A stretch of DNA of 64,000 bases, from positions 477,837 through 541,836 of the forward strand of contig NZ_JAFKCV010000002.1 in the NCBI RefSeq assembly GCF_017254865.1, read 5' to 3'. Source of the stretch: Bowmanella dokdonensis. Lineage in GTDB: Bacteria > Pseudomonadota > Gammaproteobacteria > Enterobacterales > Alteromonadaceae. Both the position numbers and the translations under genes were made by a program. The notes beneath the pieces were generated by a model. It was not told the origin of the DNA. It did no database searches and saw only the letters and a list, made by a program, of their open reading frames with translations. Of this stretch, positions 18,747-26,793 are shown in pieces; the first letter of the stretch is position 1; each line of letters begins with the position of its first letter.

Positions 18747-19120
18747 TCCCCTGCCTGGCTTGCCCCGCCTGATGCCATGTCGGGACAAGTATAGGCATTA
18801 CCAAATACGCTGGCACTGTAAACGCCGCCCAGGCCCTGGGCATTGACGCTCTGGGTCTGGTTTTCCAGCACCACATAATTGGCGCCCAACGCTTGTGCAT
18901 TGTTGCGTAGTTCATTCCTGGCGCCCTGGAGAAGATCGTGATCACGGGTCAGGTCGGCGGTGAGCAAATTGCCCTGGGAGCCACTGACTTCACCCAAATA
19001 CCGGCATTCCTGCGGCGCCTGCCGGCTGGTCAGAAAGACAGCCGCCGCATCGCTTCGCAGGGGTTTGGCGGCACAGCCGCCCAGCAACAGCAGGACAACA
19101 GGGACAAAGATGTTTCGCAT
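18743..19120 (-). CDS. DUF4156 family lipoprotein
   Basis: A 125-aa lipoprotein. I use the ATG at 19120 (MRNIFVPVVLLLLGGCAAKPL), with AAGAAG just upstream, because it starts exactly at a lipoprotein signal peptide with lipobox LGGC; a longer frame reaching 19264 adds non-signal sequence. The body (CRYLGEVSGSQGN, LRNNAQALGANYVVLENQ) matches DUF4156, small envelope lipoproteins of unknown role. Its TAG stop lies within the CTAA shared with the convergent upstream lipoprotein gene. Confidence 0.83.
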   Translation of the reverse strand: MRNIFVPVVLLLLGGCAAKPLRSDAAAVFLTSRQAPQECRYLGEVSGSQGNLLTADLTRDHDLLQGARNELRNNAQALGANYVVLENQTQSVNAQGLGGVYSASVFGNAYTCPDMASGGASQAGD

Positions 19121-19253
19121 CGGTACACTTCTTTTAAGCAGAATAATTGAGTCAGGGGCGGGCCCGGCGGACAGGGTGCAGCTTACGCAAAAAACTGCGG
19201 CGGGAAAGTAAAGGTTCTTTATCCAGATGTAAAGAAGTGTGTCTTTGTCAGGC

Positions 19254-20030
19254 TTACCGGGCAATTTGTTCAGAGGATGGAGGCGCCAGAGCCTCTATCA
19301 GCTTGTAGTGTTGCTTGAGCTGTTGTATCTGGGCCTGGTGTTCAGATAAGAAGCGATCAAATTCCTTAATCAGCCCGACATGTTCGATGGTGGACAGGTG
19401 AAAGCCCACTGCCGAGAGCGGCAAGCCAGGATCCATCACCAGCATGCCACTTTGGCCCATTTCCGAAAGCAGGTGACGGGCCACATTAAACTCCACATCG
19501 GCACCATCGGCCCGCCCCAGCAACACCATTTCCAATGCAGACAGGGCGTCGGGCACTTCCACCACACGAAATGGCTTACCCTGCTTGAGCTTCAACCACT
19601 CAATGGGCGTGAAACCCCGCGGCACCGCCAACACATGGAAATTGGCCACACCTTTGCCGTAATCCGGCGGTCTGACCATGGTTCCCCCCAAAATGTTCAC
19701 CAAAGGGGAAGAGTAAACCCGCCGCATCCCTGTGGATTGAAAGTCGGCCCAGGCAGGATTATCCGGGTAAAGCAGATCAATGGTATCGCCCTCAAACAAT
19801 TCCTGACGTGCGCGTTTAATCGGTAGTGGCAAAAATACGAACTGATGGCCACTGTGGCGGCTAAACAAGGCAAACACCTCAGTGGTGTAACTGGCCCTGG
19901 CCCCGTCACGATGAGTAAAATCGTAATGGGGATAGTAGTCCTGACTCTCCACTCCGATCACATACTCGCCGGCTGCAGCAGCCAAACTCCCGGACAACAT
20001 AATCAGCAACGTAAGACGTATCAGCGGCAA
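19254..20030 (-). CDS. Periplasmic substrate-binding protein, family 3-like
   Basis: A 258-aa exported protein: signal peptide MPLIRLTLLIMLSGSLAAAA, then a two-lobed solute-binding fold (YVIGVESQDYYPHYDF; a hinge stretch PFRVVEVPDALSALEMVLLGRADGADVEFN). It resembles the orphan amino-acid-binding-like proteins of Alteromonadales that often sit beside signalling genes. No permease or ATPase is adjacent, so it may act as a sensor rather than a transporter component. It is divergent from the membrane diguanylate cyclase at 20125, and a functional link is only suggested by position. Confidence 0.75.
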   Translation of the reverse strand: MPLIRLTLLIMLSGSLAAAAGEYVIGVESQDYYPHYDFTHRDGARASYTTEVFALFSRHSGHQFVFLPLPIKRARQELFEGDTIDLLYPDNPAWADFQSTGMRRVYSSPLVNILGGTMVRPPDYGKGVANFHVLAVPRGFTPIEWLKLKQGKPFRVVEVPDALSALEMVLLGRADGADVEFNVARHLLSEMGQSGMLVMDPGLPLSAVGFHLSTIEHVGLIKEFDRFLSEHQAQIQQLKQHYKLIEALAPPSSEQIAR

Positions 20031-20124
20031 CTTCAGTCCTTGGTGATTTTTATCAAAGCATAGTGGCTTTCAGGAAAATATCAGTTGGCTATCCGACAAG
20101 ACAAGCGGCGCAGAAATTCATAGA

Positions 20125-21372
20125 ATGAGGCCAATACCGGTACCGGAGTCATACGTGCACAATCTGCAGTTACTGGCCAGGCGCGCCCTGCCTGCCCTGT
20201 TGTTTCTGATGGCCAGCCTGATTATTGCCACATCGGGACACCCGCAATTGGTCAAATGGTTCGGTCAGCTCACTTACCTGCCAGTCATTTCCCTGCTTAT
20301 CGCCGCCCTGGTGGCAATGAAGTTTTCCCGCAGTCGTATGGTTTTGTGCTGTCTGTTGCTGGTCAGCATGGAGTTCACCGGCTTTTGGCCGGCCCTTGGC
20401 GAACTGGCCGGCGTTACGTTGCCGGTTACCGCTATCCTGATGGCGCAGCTGGGCTGGCTGCTATGGAGCAGGGACAAGGGATTCGCCCCCCTCAACGCCA
20501 CCATAAGCCTGTCGCAGCTTGCCGCAGTGGCCGTGGGCACGACCTTATTGTTCCATCAGCTCAGCCTGCAGCCGCAAAGCTGGCTGGCGCCAATCAACGC
20601 CTGGTTGTATCCGGATCTGGCCCGGCACTTTTCCGCCCTCGAAGCGGTATTCTATCTGTTGGTTCTGTTATTGGGACTGGGCCGTCTGGCCTTTAACCCA
20701 ACGAATAACCACTGCGCCCTGTTTGTCAGCATGCTGATGCTGCCCATCCTGCAGTATCAGAGTCAGCCGCTGGTCAGTCAGGTGGCTCTGTTTGCCCTGG
20801 CGGTACTCTTTTTGTTCTCCATTATCCTCGACAGCCACAATATGGCCTTCCGGGATGAGCTGACCGGTATCCCTTCCCGCCGCGCCCTGATGCAGTATGT
20901 GCAGACCCTGGGCGGAAAATATGTGGTGGTAATGGCCGATATCGATCACTTCAAGGCTTTTAATGACACCTACGGCCACGATGTGGGCGATCAGGTGCTG
21001 CGGATGGTGGCGAGTCGTATGACAGGTATTACCGGCGGTGGCCGGGCTTTCCGTTATGGCGGCGAGGAATTCACTCTGGTTTTTGCCCGTAAGGACGCCG
21101 ACCAGGTGGAAGAGCACGTGGAGTCACTGCGCCGGAGCATCGCCGACTACAAGATGGTAATCCGCGCCCCGGACCGGCCGGTGAAGAAGAGCCGCGGCAA
21201 GAAGAAACCGGTGAAAAAATCCGGCCTGCGCCAGTTGGTACAGGTTACCTGCAGTTTCGGCGTGGCGGAAAAAGGCAAGGATCAGGGCAGCTTCGAAGCG
21301 GTGATGAAACAGGCCGACGTGGCCCTCTACCAGGCTAAAAAAGCCGGGCGTAATTGCGTCAAACTGAGCTGA
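20125..21372 (+). CDS. Membrane-anchored diguanylate cyclase (GGEEF)
   Basis: A 415-aa inner-membrane enzyme. Residues about 10-235 hold roughly seven hydrophobic segments; the GGDEF domain follows with DELTGIPSRR, DIDHFKAFNDTYGHDVGD and the active loop GGEEF at 312-316. The RxxD inhibitory site is absent (the residues before GGEEF are GGGRAFRY). Between the last helix and strand of the domain is a Lys-rich insertion (RPVKKSRGKKKPVKKSG), a feature I recall in some related cyclases. It probably makes c-di-GMP in response to a membrane or periplasmic signal. A terminator-like hairpin lies just after it. Confidence 0.93.
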   Translation: MRPIPVPESYVHNLQLLARRALPALLFLMASLIIATSGHPQLVKWFGQLTYLPVISLLIAALVAMKFSRSRMVLCCLLLVSMEFTGFWPALGELAGVTLPVTAILMAQLGWLLWSRDKGFAPLNATISLSQLAAVAVGTTLLFHQLSLQPQSWLAPINAWLYPDLARHFSALEAVFYLLVLLLGLGRLAFNPTNNHCALFVSMLMLPILQYQSQPLVSQVALFALAVLFLFSIILDSHNMAFRDELTGIPSRRALMQYVQTLGGKYVVVMADIDHFKAFNDTYGHDVGDQVLRMVASRMTGITGGGRAFRYGGEEFTLVFARKDADQVEEHVESLRRSIADYKMVIRAPDRPVKKSRGKKKPVKKSGLRQLVQVTCSFGVAEKGKDQGSFEAVMKQADVALYQAKKAGRNCVKLS

Positions 21373-21397
21373 TGCTGAAGCGGCTGATTGTCAGCTT

Positions 21398-21421
21398 CCT
21401 GAACTGATTTCAGGCTTTCTT
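21398..21421 (+). terminator. Possible rho-independent terminator after the GGEEF cyclase
   Basis: A 6-bp stem CCTGAA/TTCAGG with a 5-base loop is followed by CTTTCTT, 26 bp after the cyclase stop and before the convergent acetyltransferase. The stem is short and the T tract is interrupted, so it may be a weak terminator. Confidence 0.45.
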
Positions 21422-21442
21422 ACCAACCGGCCGCTCCTGTTA

Positions 21443-21895
21443 TTACATCAAATCAAAATGCAGCACTTCCTCTTTACTGCCCAGCTTGCTGTACAAGGCA
21501 ATGGCCGGCCTGTCCTCCTCATTGGTATCGGCCTGCACAAAGACGGCCCAGGCGTCTATTTGCCGGGCAATTTCCCTGAGATGGTCAATCAGCGCCGTGG
21601 CCACCCCCTGGCGGCGATGCGCCTTGTATACCGCCAGGTCGTAAATATAGATTTCGCTGCGCGGCTGCTCGAATTTTCGCAGCACATAGGCGGCCAGTCC
21701 GCCAATCACCTGCCCCTCCCGGTGCGCGACGAGGGCAATAAAGGTCTGATCTGCCAGCAACCGCTTCAGGTAAGCCACATCGGGTTTATTGCCTGTATAG
21801 GTGGGCAGATCATCAAATACCTCGCCGAACATCTGCAACAATCCGTCCATCAGAACAAGATCCTGCGCGCCAAGACGTCGAAGACTAAAGGCCAT
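21443..21895 (-). CDS. GNAT acetyltransferase, AAC(3)-I-like
   Basis: A 150-aa GNAT-fold enzyme. It shares long diagnostic stretches with AAC(3)-I aminoglycoside 3-N-acetyltransferases: FEQPRSEIYIYDLAV (75-89), HRRQGVATALI (93-103, the acetyl-CoA pyrophosphate loop) and the C-terminal EEVLHFDL preceded by IALYSKLG. The N-terminal MFGEVFDDLPTY and FIALVA also align with that family. The family transfers acetyl from acetyl-CoA to the 3-amino group of gentamicin-class drugs. Whether this chromosomal homologue confers resistance is not known. It stands alone between a cyclase and a serine hydrolase, with no integron or IS next to it. Confidence 0.88.
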   Translation of the reverse strand: MAFSLRRLGAQDLVLMDGLLQMFGEVFDDLPTYTGNKPDVAYLKRLLADQTFIALVAHREGQVIGGLAAYVLRKFEQPRSEIYIYDLAVYKAHRRQGVATALIDHLREIARQIDAWAVFVQADTNEEDRPAIALYSKLGSKEEVLHFDLM

Positions 21896-21916
21896 AGATG
21901 CCTCCCAAAAGGTTGA

Positions 21917-23332
21917 CTAATCCCCTTGCAACAGGTCCAGCCAGGCCGCGGCCCCGGCAGCGCTGAAGGCTGTTTTCAGGCTGGCCTGATTTTCTTCCTG
22001 TACCAGCAACTGCTCAATGGCCTGGACGGCCCGCTGGCTGTCGAGGCGTCCTTCGAACAGATCCAGCACAAACTGGTCGATGACGTCAGCCGCCTCCTGT
22101 TTTCGTTCCGGCGCAAGATCCGATGGCTGTACCAGCATACTGTTGGCTGCATGCAGCAGAGTAGACGTAAAAGCCGGTGAGCGGGCGATAAAACCACTCA
22201 TCCTGCCCAGTTGTGCGGGGGGAATACTGCCGATATAGCGCCAGACCAACTTATCGATTTGCTTAACCAGCGCCTCGCCCTGGGGCAACAGCAACCGGAT
22301 GACCGGCCGGCGTAACAGCTCCCCATTGGTGCTGTTGGTCAGCATGACCATGGCCTCCTGATCTTGTGGCAGCACTACCAGTTGCGCGAACAACCCCGCC
22401 TCGCGACCATCGTGCATCAGGGCGGTCTGACTTGCCAGTGGCGCCAGTTTCCAGCCCAGGCCGAACAGCTCGGCGGGATTGTCGTGCAGGGCCTGTGGAC
22501 TGGCCATCTGGGTAAAGAGGTTATCCGGCAGGCCGGCGCCCTTGGTCACCCAGGCGGCAAATCGTCCCATATCTGCGATAGTGCTAAAGGTATTGGCTGC
22601 GGCGTTGGGTGTACGCTGCTTGTCGCCCATCTCCACCGGCTTGGCCTGCTGATCAAAACGCTGAGTCAGCTGTGGATCCATGGCCGGATCCCAGCCCATG
22701 GAGGTGTGCGTCATACCAGCCGGGGCCAGCACCCGGGCCTGCATCAGCTCGGACAGGCTCCGGCCGGTCTTTTTCTCTACTGCCCGGCGCAGATATTCAA
22801 AGCCCTCGCCGGAATATTCATGCCGCTCACCCGGTGCAAACATAAAAGCCAGCTTTCGCTCGCCGCGCCAATTGGGCAGGCCGCTCTGGTGACTGAGCAA
22901 AATGCGCGGGGTGAGGTGCTGATGACGCGGATCATCGGCAAGATCCGGATCCACCCAATGCTGACTCAGGTTCTCGTCCAGGTCCAGCTTACCTTCTGCC
23001 ACCAGTTGCATCACCAGTGCGGCAAACAGGGGTTTGGTCAGGCTGGCCACGTTAAATACCGTCTCCCGGGTAACCGGCTCTGTGCTGTTGCGCCGGCCCA
23101 GTGCCCCCTGCCAAATCACCCTGCCGTTCCCGATACGGGCCACCGCCATCCCCGGCACCTGGTAGCGCTGCATCAACTCCTGAAGCTGTGACTGGATCTG
23201 TTCCGGTACAGGCTTGGATTTATCATCGGCCCGGGCCATGCCGGTGCAGGCCAGCAGCAAGAGAAGACCGGGCATCAGTCTGCCCAGTATTCCGCCCCAA
23301 GGGTGGGCTATGTATCTGTTAATTGATTTCAT
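21917..23332 (-). CDS. Serine hydrolase, beta-lactamase class C/PBP4* family
   Basis: A 471-aa exported protein. The start at 23332 (MKSINRYIAH) is chosen because AAGGAA lies just upstream and a signal peptide follows (LLLLLACTGMARA); an upstream in-frame start at 23374 adds 14 unlikely residues. The catalytic SxxK is S97-LTK. The usual YxN is Y173-S-G, so the third residue is changed. The KTG equivalent is HDG (MHDGREAG). A C-terminal helical extension of about 130 residues follows the hydrolase domain. The substrate could be peptidoglycan peptides, esters or D-amino compounds. Confidence 0.9.
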   Translation of the reverse strand: MKSINRYIAHPWGGILGRLMPGLLLLLACTGMARADDKSKPVPEQIQSQLQELMQRYQVPGMAVARIGNGRVIWQGALGRRNSTEPVTRETVFNVASLTKPLFAALVMQLVAEGKLDLDENLSQHWVDPDLADDPRHQHLTPRILLSHQSGLPNWRGERKLAFMFAPGERHEYSGEGFEYLRRAVEKKTGRSLSELMQARVLAPAGMTHTSMGWDPAMDPQLTQRFDQQAKPVEMGDKQRTPNAAANTFSTIADMGRFAAWVTKGAGLPDNLFTQMASPQALHDNPAELFGLGWKLAPLASQTALMHDGREAGLFAQLVVLPQDQEAMVMLTNSTNGELLRRPVIRLLLPQGEALVKQIDKLVWRYIGSIPPAQLGRMSGFIARSPAFTSTLLHAANSMLVQPSDLAPERKQEAADVIDQFVLDLFEGRLDSQRAVQAIEQLLVQEENQASLKTAFSAAGAAAWLDLLQGD

Positions 23333-23631
23333 GCTGTTCCTTATTATGAAGCCTCCCTCCCGACCTCCAGCCACCTGCCCCTTTTGGCCGTGACTGACAA
23401 GAGAAATCTTTTCACCCGCTTATCGGGGCAAAGTCAGCATAAAAGAGACAGCAATGAGTACAAGCCCATCCGGCTGGAACGAAGGCTCCGGCCGGTGTTT
23501 GTGGGGCAGTACAAAAGATGCACAGCCCTTGCAAAAAGCGGCCTGGGGAGGACAGAAAAGGCAGATGTAACAAGTGGGGTAAAAATGTTACGTCGGATGT
23601 CGCCCGTCAAAACGGCCTGTAAGCAGTCCGG
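23333..23631. other. 299-bp intergenic stretch
   Basis: Between the serine hydrolase start and the broken end of the amidohydrolase. No recognised gene, inverted terminal repeat or insertion-sequence remnant was seen. It should hold the promoter of the serine hydrolase (minus strand) and the junction that truncated the amidohydrolase. Confidence 0.6.
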
Positions 23632-24207
23632 TCAGCGACGCACCAGCTCGCGGGCCTCCGCCTCACCGGCCGGCTGGGTCATCGGGCCGTTGCCCCCTGG
23701 GCCGTTGATATAGTGAGCCGTGGGAAAGACGGCGGGTCCGGCCAGTCGCCCATGCTGAATCGAATCAGCCAGGGCCAGTACCTTTTGCGGCTCGGCGCTG
23801 CCGGCGGTCTGTACCGTAGTGACCCCGCTGGCCAGCCACAACCGTGCGGCAGTCTCGCCCAGAAAAGGAACACCCGGCATATGGGTATGATCATGCATGC
23901 CCACCAGGCCGGGGATCACTGTATGGCCCGGCAGATGCAGTACCCTGGCCCCCTCAGGCACAGACACAGCATCGACCTGACCCACTGACTCAATGCGCCC
24001 GTCACGAAGCAGCAAGGTTTGGGCACGGCGGAGTGCACTACCGCTGCCGTCCAGCATATCCACGCCCACCAGCGCCAGCAAAGGATCGTCGTAGGCCACA
24101 AAAGCCCGGGGCAAAGCAGATGGCTCAGTAGCATCCGGCATTGCGGCACGGGCAACCAGCAAAGCTGCCAGTAACGGCCCGGTCTGCCAGAAGCCGGATA
24201 GCCTCAC
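23632..24207 (-). pseudogene. Amidohydrolase family protein, C-terminally truncated
   Basis: 191 residues covering only the N-terminal part of an imidazolonepropionase-like metallo-amidohydrolase. A hydrophobic leader is followed by DGRIESVG, the strand GHTVIPGLVGMHDHTHM with the HxH metal motif, and ASGVTTVQTAG. Full-length relatives have about 430-480 residues with further His and Asp ligands; here the frame stops after ELVRR. The DNA beyond shows no continuation in any frame that I could find, so the 3' half was lost by deletion or rearrangement. It overlaps GFA by 4 bp, as in an intact operon. Activity is not expected. Confidence 0.78.
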
Positions 24208-24611
24208 TCTCCCCTTCCCTCTGGGTATTGGGGCAGGCCATCGGCAATCAGTGTCCAGTTGGCCTGGTAGCGGGTATAGATATGGGCACCGGGTTTTACC
24301 GGCACTGGTTCGTCAAACAGGGCAATGGCAATCTCCAGCCCATCGCTGGGAGCGCCTTTTGAGCGAAACGCCAGGCTGGCGCCGCAATTGGTACAAAACA
24401 AGCGGCTTGTGCCGTTATCCGCCCGATACTCGCGCACCAGTGCCTGCCCCGCCAGCCAGCGGAATTCACTGACGCCCACCAATGTCCCAAAGGCCGCCCC
24501 ATGGAACTTGCGGCACATGGTGCAATGACAATGGGCAGCCTGCTGACTGAAGCCGCCTGCCTCAAAACGGATTTGTCCGCACAGACAACTGCCCTGATAG
24601 GTTTTGTTCAT
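24204..24611 (-). CDS. GFA family (glutathione-dependent formaldehyde-activating/CENP-V-like) protein
   Basis: A 135-aa zinc-binding protein. The three Cys clusters of the GFA fold are present: C9-x-C11, C28-x-C30-x2-C33 (CHCTMC) and C73-x2-C76 (CTNC). Family members bind zinc and are proposed to handle glutathione adducts, but most have no proven reaction. It sits between the cupin and the amidohydrolase, overlapping each by 4 bp (ATGA), so the three were translated as a coupled unit. Confidence 0.9.
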   Translation of the reverse strand: MNKTYQGSCLCGQIRFEAGGFSQQAAHCHCTMCRKFHGAAFGTLVGVSEFRWLAGQALVREYRADNGTSRLFCTNCGASLAFRSKGAPSDGLEIAIALFDEPVPVKPGAHIYTRYQANWTLIADGLPQYPEGRGE

Positions 24612-25045
24612 AGTATTTCCTTGTCCACTTTGGTTACCACGTCCCCTGCAGGATGCTGAGCAAACCAGGCTGAAATGGCCGGCATGGCCTGCTCAAAGTT
24701 ACCGGGAGCTGAAAAGTTCAGTACTCCGGCCGGTTGGGCGCTGCGGTTCTCAAAATCATGGGTCTGCCCGCCCGGCACCAGAACAAATGAACCCTGCGTG
24801 GCATCGAGCCAATGATCGCCGATAAAAAAGCTCATGGTGCCTTGCAACACGTAGAACACGTCATCCTCTTCATGTGAATGGGCGCCCGGTCCCCTGGTAT
24901 TGGGCTCCAGCCACCATTCAGAAATGGAGTATCGCCCTGCGGTTTCATCGCCATCTGCCTTGAACAGGGCCGAAATGCGCCCCATCTGATAGGCCCGACC
25001 CTCCCCGGGCCGCAATACAACAGGTTGTCGTTCTGCCGAACTCAT
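24608..25045 (-). CDS. Cupin domain protein
   Basis: A 145-aa single-cupin protein. Motif 1 is HSHEEDDVFYVLQG and motif 2 is GSFVLVPGGQTHDFEN, giving a typical His/Glu/His metal set. A strong AAAGGAG lies 8 bases before the ATG at 25045. It is the first gene of a cupin-GFA-amidohydrolase operon. The substrate is unknown. This cupin type is often found in small detoxification or secondary-metabolite contexts. Confidence 0.87.
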   Translation of the reverse strand: MSSAERQPVVLRPGEGRAYQMGRISALFKADGDETAGRYSISEWWLEPNTRGPGAHSHEEDDVFYVLQGTMSFFIGDHWLDATQGSFVLVPGGQTHDFENRSAQPAGVLNFSAPGNFEQAMPAISAWFAQHPAGDVVTKVDKEIL

Positions 25046-25360
25046 CGCTTAGCTCCTTTAATTGTTTTACCCTGGCTCTTTTGTGATGAGGCAGCCAACT
25101 GAAAAAGTGCACCCGGTCATCAGCCCACTTAAGGAGCCGTTCAAGGAAATGAAATACCCGCCGCACACTTTGCCCAACTTGCTGAATCTGTGCAAATTTC
25201 GGTCGTCGTATCCATCACCGCCTGGGTGAAGGCCCGCACCAGGGGACAACGGGAAGCTTGTTTATCGGCAATTCCGGCTAGACTCTCTTCCTTCATGGGG
25301 TTTGTATTTACTTTGATAAAGGTTGGAAAGAACAAGTCAGAGGGTGGCGCTCCCTGCCAA
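25046..25360. other. 315-bp intergenic region without a convincing gene
   Basis: Upstream of the cupin operon and downstream of the SRPBCC gene. Short open frames on both strands (for example minus strand 25141-25335) lack a ribosome-binding site and resemble no family I know. The cupin operon promoter should lie here. Base composition is lower in GC near 25280-25330 than in flanking genes. Confidence 0.55.
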
Positions 25361-25762
25361 TTAAGTATGGCCTTCCAGAATGGCTTTTAACTGAGCCAAG
25401 TCCTTTTTCACCGCATCAGCATCCTCAGCGAACTGAGCATCTGACATATCCGGTCGGCGAATCAGGGTGAAGATAAACTCGCTGCCCTCGCCGTTGGGCA
25501 CTACCCGCATGGGATTATGCACCACCACGCCGGACGCCAGTTCGACATCATGATCCATCACACCAAAGGGATTGTCCGGCACAAACCGAATTCTGATCCG
25601 GCCAAAGGGCGCATCTGTCACCCAGGCCTCCCCTTCCCTTCTGACTTCCGATCGCGCCAGCCCCGCGGCCCAACGTGGCAGATTCTGAGGTCTGGAAGCA
25701 AACTCATAGACCCGCGCAGGCGGGCAACGGATAGTGATGCTGATATGTTTAACTGGGTACAT
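25361..25762 (-). CDS. SRPBCC (START/Bet v1-like) family protein
   Basis: A 133-aa protein beginning with a strand-helix pattern typical of SRPBCC polyketide-cyclase/AHSA1-like folds: ISITIRCPPARVYEFASRPQNLPRWA, followed by strands (DAPFGRIRIRFVPDNPFGVMDH) and a C-terminal helix (AEDADAVKKDLAQLKAILEG). These bind hydrophobic ligands in a deep cavity; no ligand can be assigned. It stands alone on the minus strand. Confidence 0.82.
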   Translation of the reverse strand: MYPVKHISITIRCPPARVYEFASRPQNLPRWAAGLARSEVRREGEAWVTDAPFGRIRIRFVPDNPFGVMDHDVELASGVVVHNPMRVVPNGEGSEFIFTLIRRPDMSDAQFAEDADAVKKDLAQLKAILEGHT

Positions 25763-26018
25763 CGGCCCCCCTTGTGCTGAACTGATTCTTCAATTCCTGC
25801 CTTGTTAGCACAATAGACACGAAGATCTCGAGGGAAAGGCCAGTGATTTGCTCTGAAAAGCCCTGAGCCTTGTCCCCCCTTAGTGTGCATTTGTGCTCTT
25901 CCTGGTGAACCCCCTCCCCGTACCGCAGAGGGCGCGGATATCTGTCTTCCGTACAAAGATCCCCACAGGAAATCGGGGCAGCAACACCCGCTGTTCGCAG
26001 GTATCGCTGTACCGCTGC

Positions 26019-26504
26019 TTAACCGCGAACAGCCGCCTCAATGGCAGCAATATCGATTTTCCTCATCGTCATCATCGCATCGAACGCCCGCTTGGCAGCC
26101 TGGCGATCGGAACTGGTAAAGGCGTTGGTCAGAGCCACAGGCGTAATCTGCCAGGAGATGCCCCACTTGTCCTTGCACCAGCCGCATTCGCTCTCCTGTC
26201 CGCCGTTGCCGACAATGGCGTTCCAGTAACGATCCGTTTCCTCCTGGTCTTCGGTAGCAACCTGAAAGGAAAAGGCTTCGTTGTGAGTAAAGGCGGGGCC
26301 GCCATTAAGGCCCAGACAAGGAATGCCGAGCACGGTGAACTCGACGGTCAGAACGTCCCCTTCCTGTCCCGAGGGGTAATCCCCTGGGGCGCGGTGCACT
26401 GCACCCACTGAGGAGTCGGGGAATGTCTTGGCGTAAAACCGCGCGGCTGCCTCGGCGTCGTCGTTGTACCAAAGACAGATGGTATTCTTTGCAATGTTGG
26501 TCAT
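26019..26504 (-). CDS. VOC family protein, PhnB-like
   Basis: A 161-aa vicinal-oxygen-chelate protein of the PhnB / '3-demethylubiquinone-9 3-methyltransferase' Pfam type. The ATG at 26504 is preceded by AGGAGA; a longer frame adds 24 unrelated residues. Characteristic segments are NTICLWYNDDAEAAARFYAKTFPDS, FTVLGIPCLGLNGGP and CGWCKDKWGISWQI. Despite the old name, this group has no proven methyltransferase activity. The C-terminal stretch RAFDAMMTMRKIDIAAIEAA is also typical. Confidence 0.9.
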   Translation of the reverse strand: MTNIAKNTICLWYNDDAEAAARFYAKTFPDSSVGAVHRAPGDYPSGQEGDVLTVEFTVLGIPCLGLNGGPAFTHNEAFSFQVATEDQEETDRYWNAIVGNGGQESECGWCKDKWGISWQITPVALTNAFTSSDRQAAKRAFDAMMTMRKIDIAAIEAAVRG

Positions 26505-26716
26505 AAGGCTCTCTCCTGTAATTTGTGGACGACAATTATGTAGCTTGTCCCGGGTAGACGAATAAGGCACAGCCATTTCGACAAGCAGGAAAATAATTTT
26601 TTCCTGGGTGACGAACTGCTCAGTGCCGCAGTGAAATTAGTCCCTGGCTCGCGGGATTGCACAAAGTGTTTGTCGGATAAAGATCCTGAAATAGATGAGG
26701 GCGAGGATGCTTTACT

Positions 26717-26752
26717 CCCCCCGGATTCCGCTGCGCTTCATCCAGGCTACGC
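26717..26752. repeat. Dispersed intergenic repeat (GGATTCCGCTGCGCTTCATCC type)
   Basis: The stretch reads, on the minus strand, TAGCCTGGATGAAGCGCAGC followed by GGAATCCGG. This motif recurs in intergenic regions of many gamma- and betaproteobacterial genomes (recollection of the motif, not a search). Here it lies in the 289-bp gap between the VOC gene and the Nudix-like gene. Confidence 0.55.
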
Positions 26753-26793
26753 GGACCCTACCCGGGAGAAGGAGCCGGGCCTCCAGGACCACC

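Noticed and set aside
23384-23713. Plus-strand 109-codon frame overlapping the truncated amidohydrolase
   Set aside because: It is mostly antisense to the amidohydrolase and has no protein-family resemblance.
25141-25335. Short minus-strand frame between the cupin and SRPBCC genes
   Set aside because: No Shine-Dalgarno sequence, no recognisable family, and overlapping frames of similar length on the other strand.
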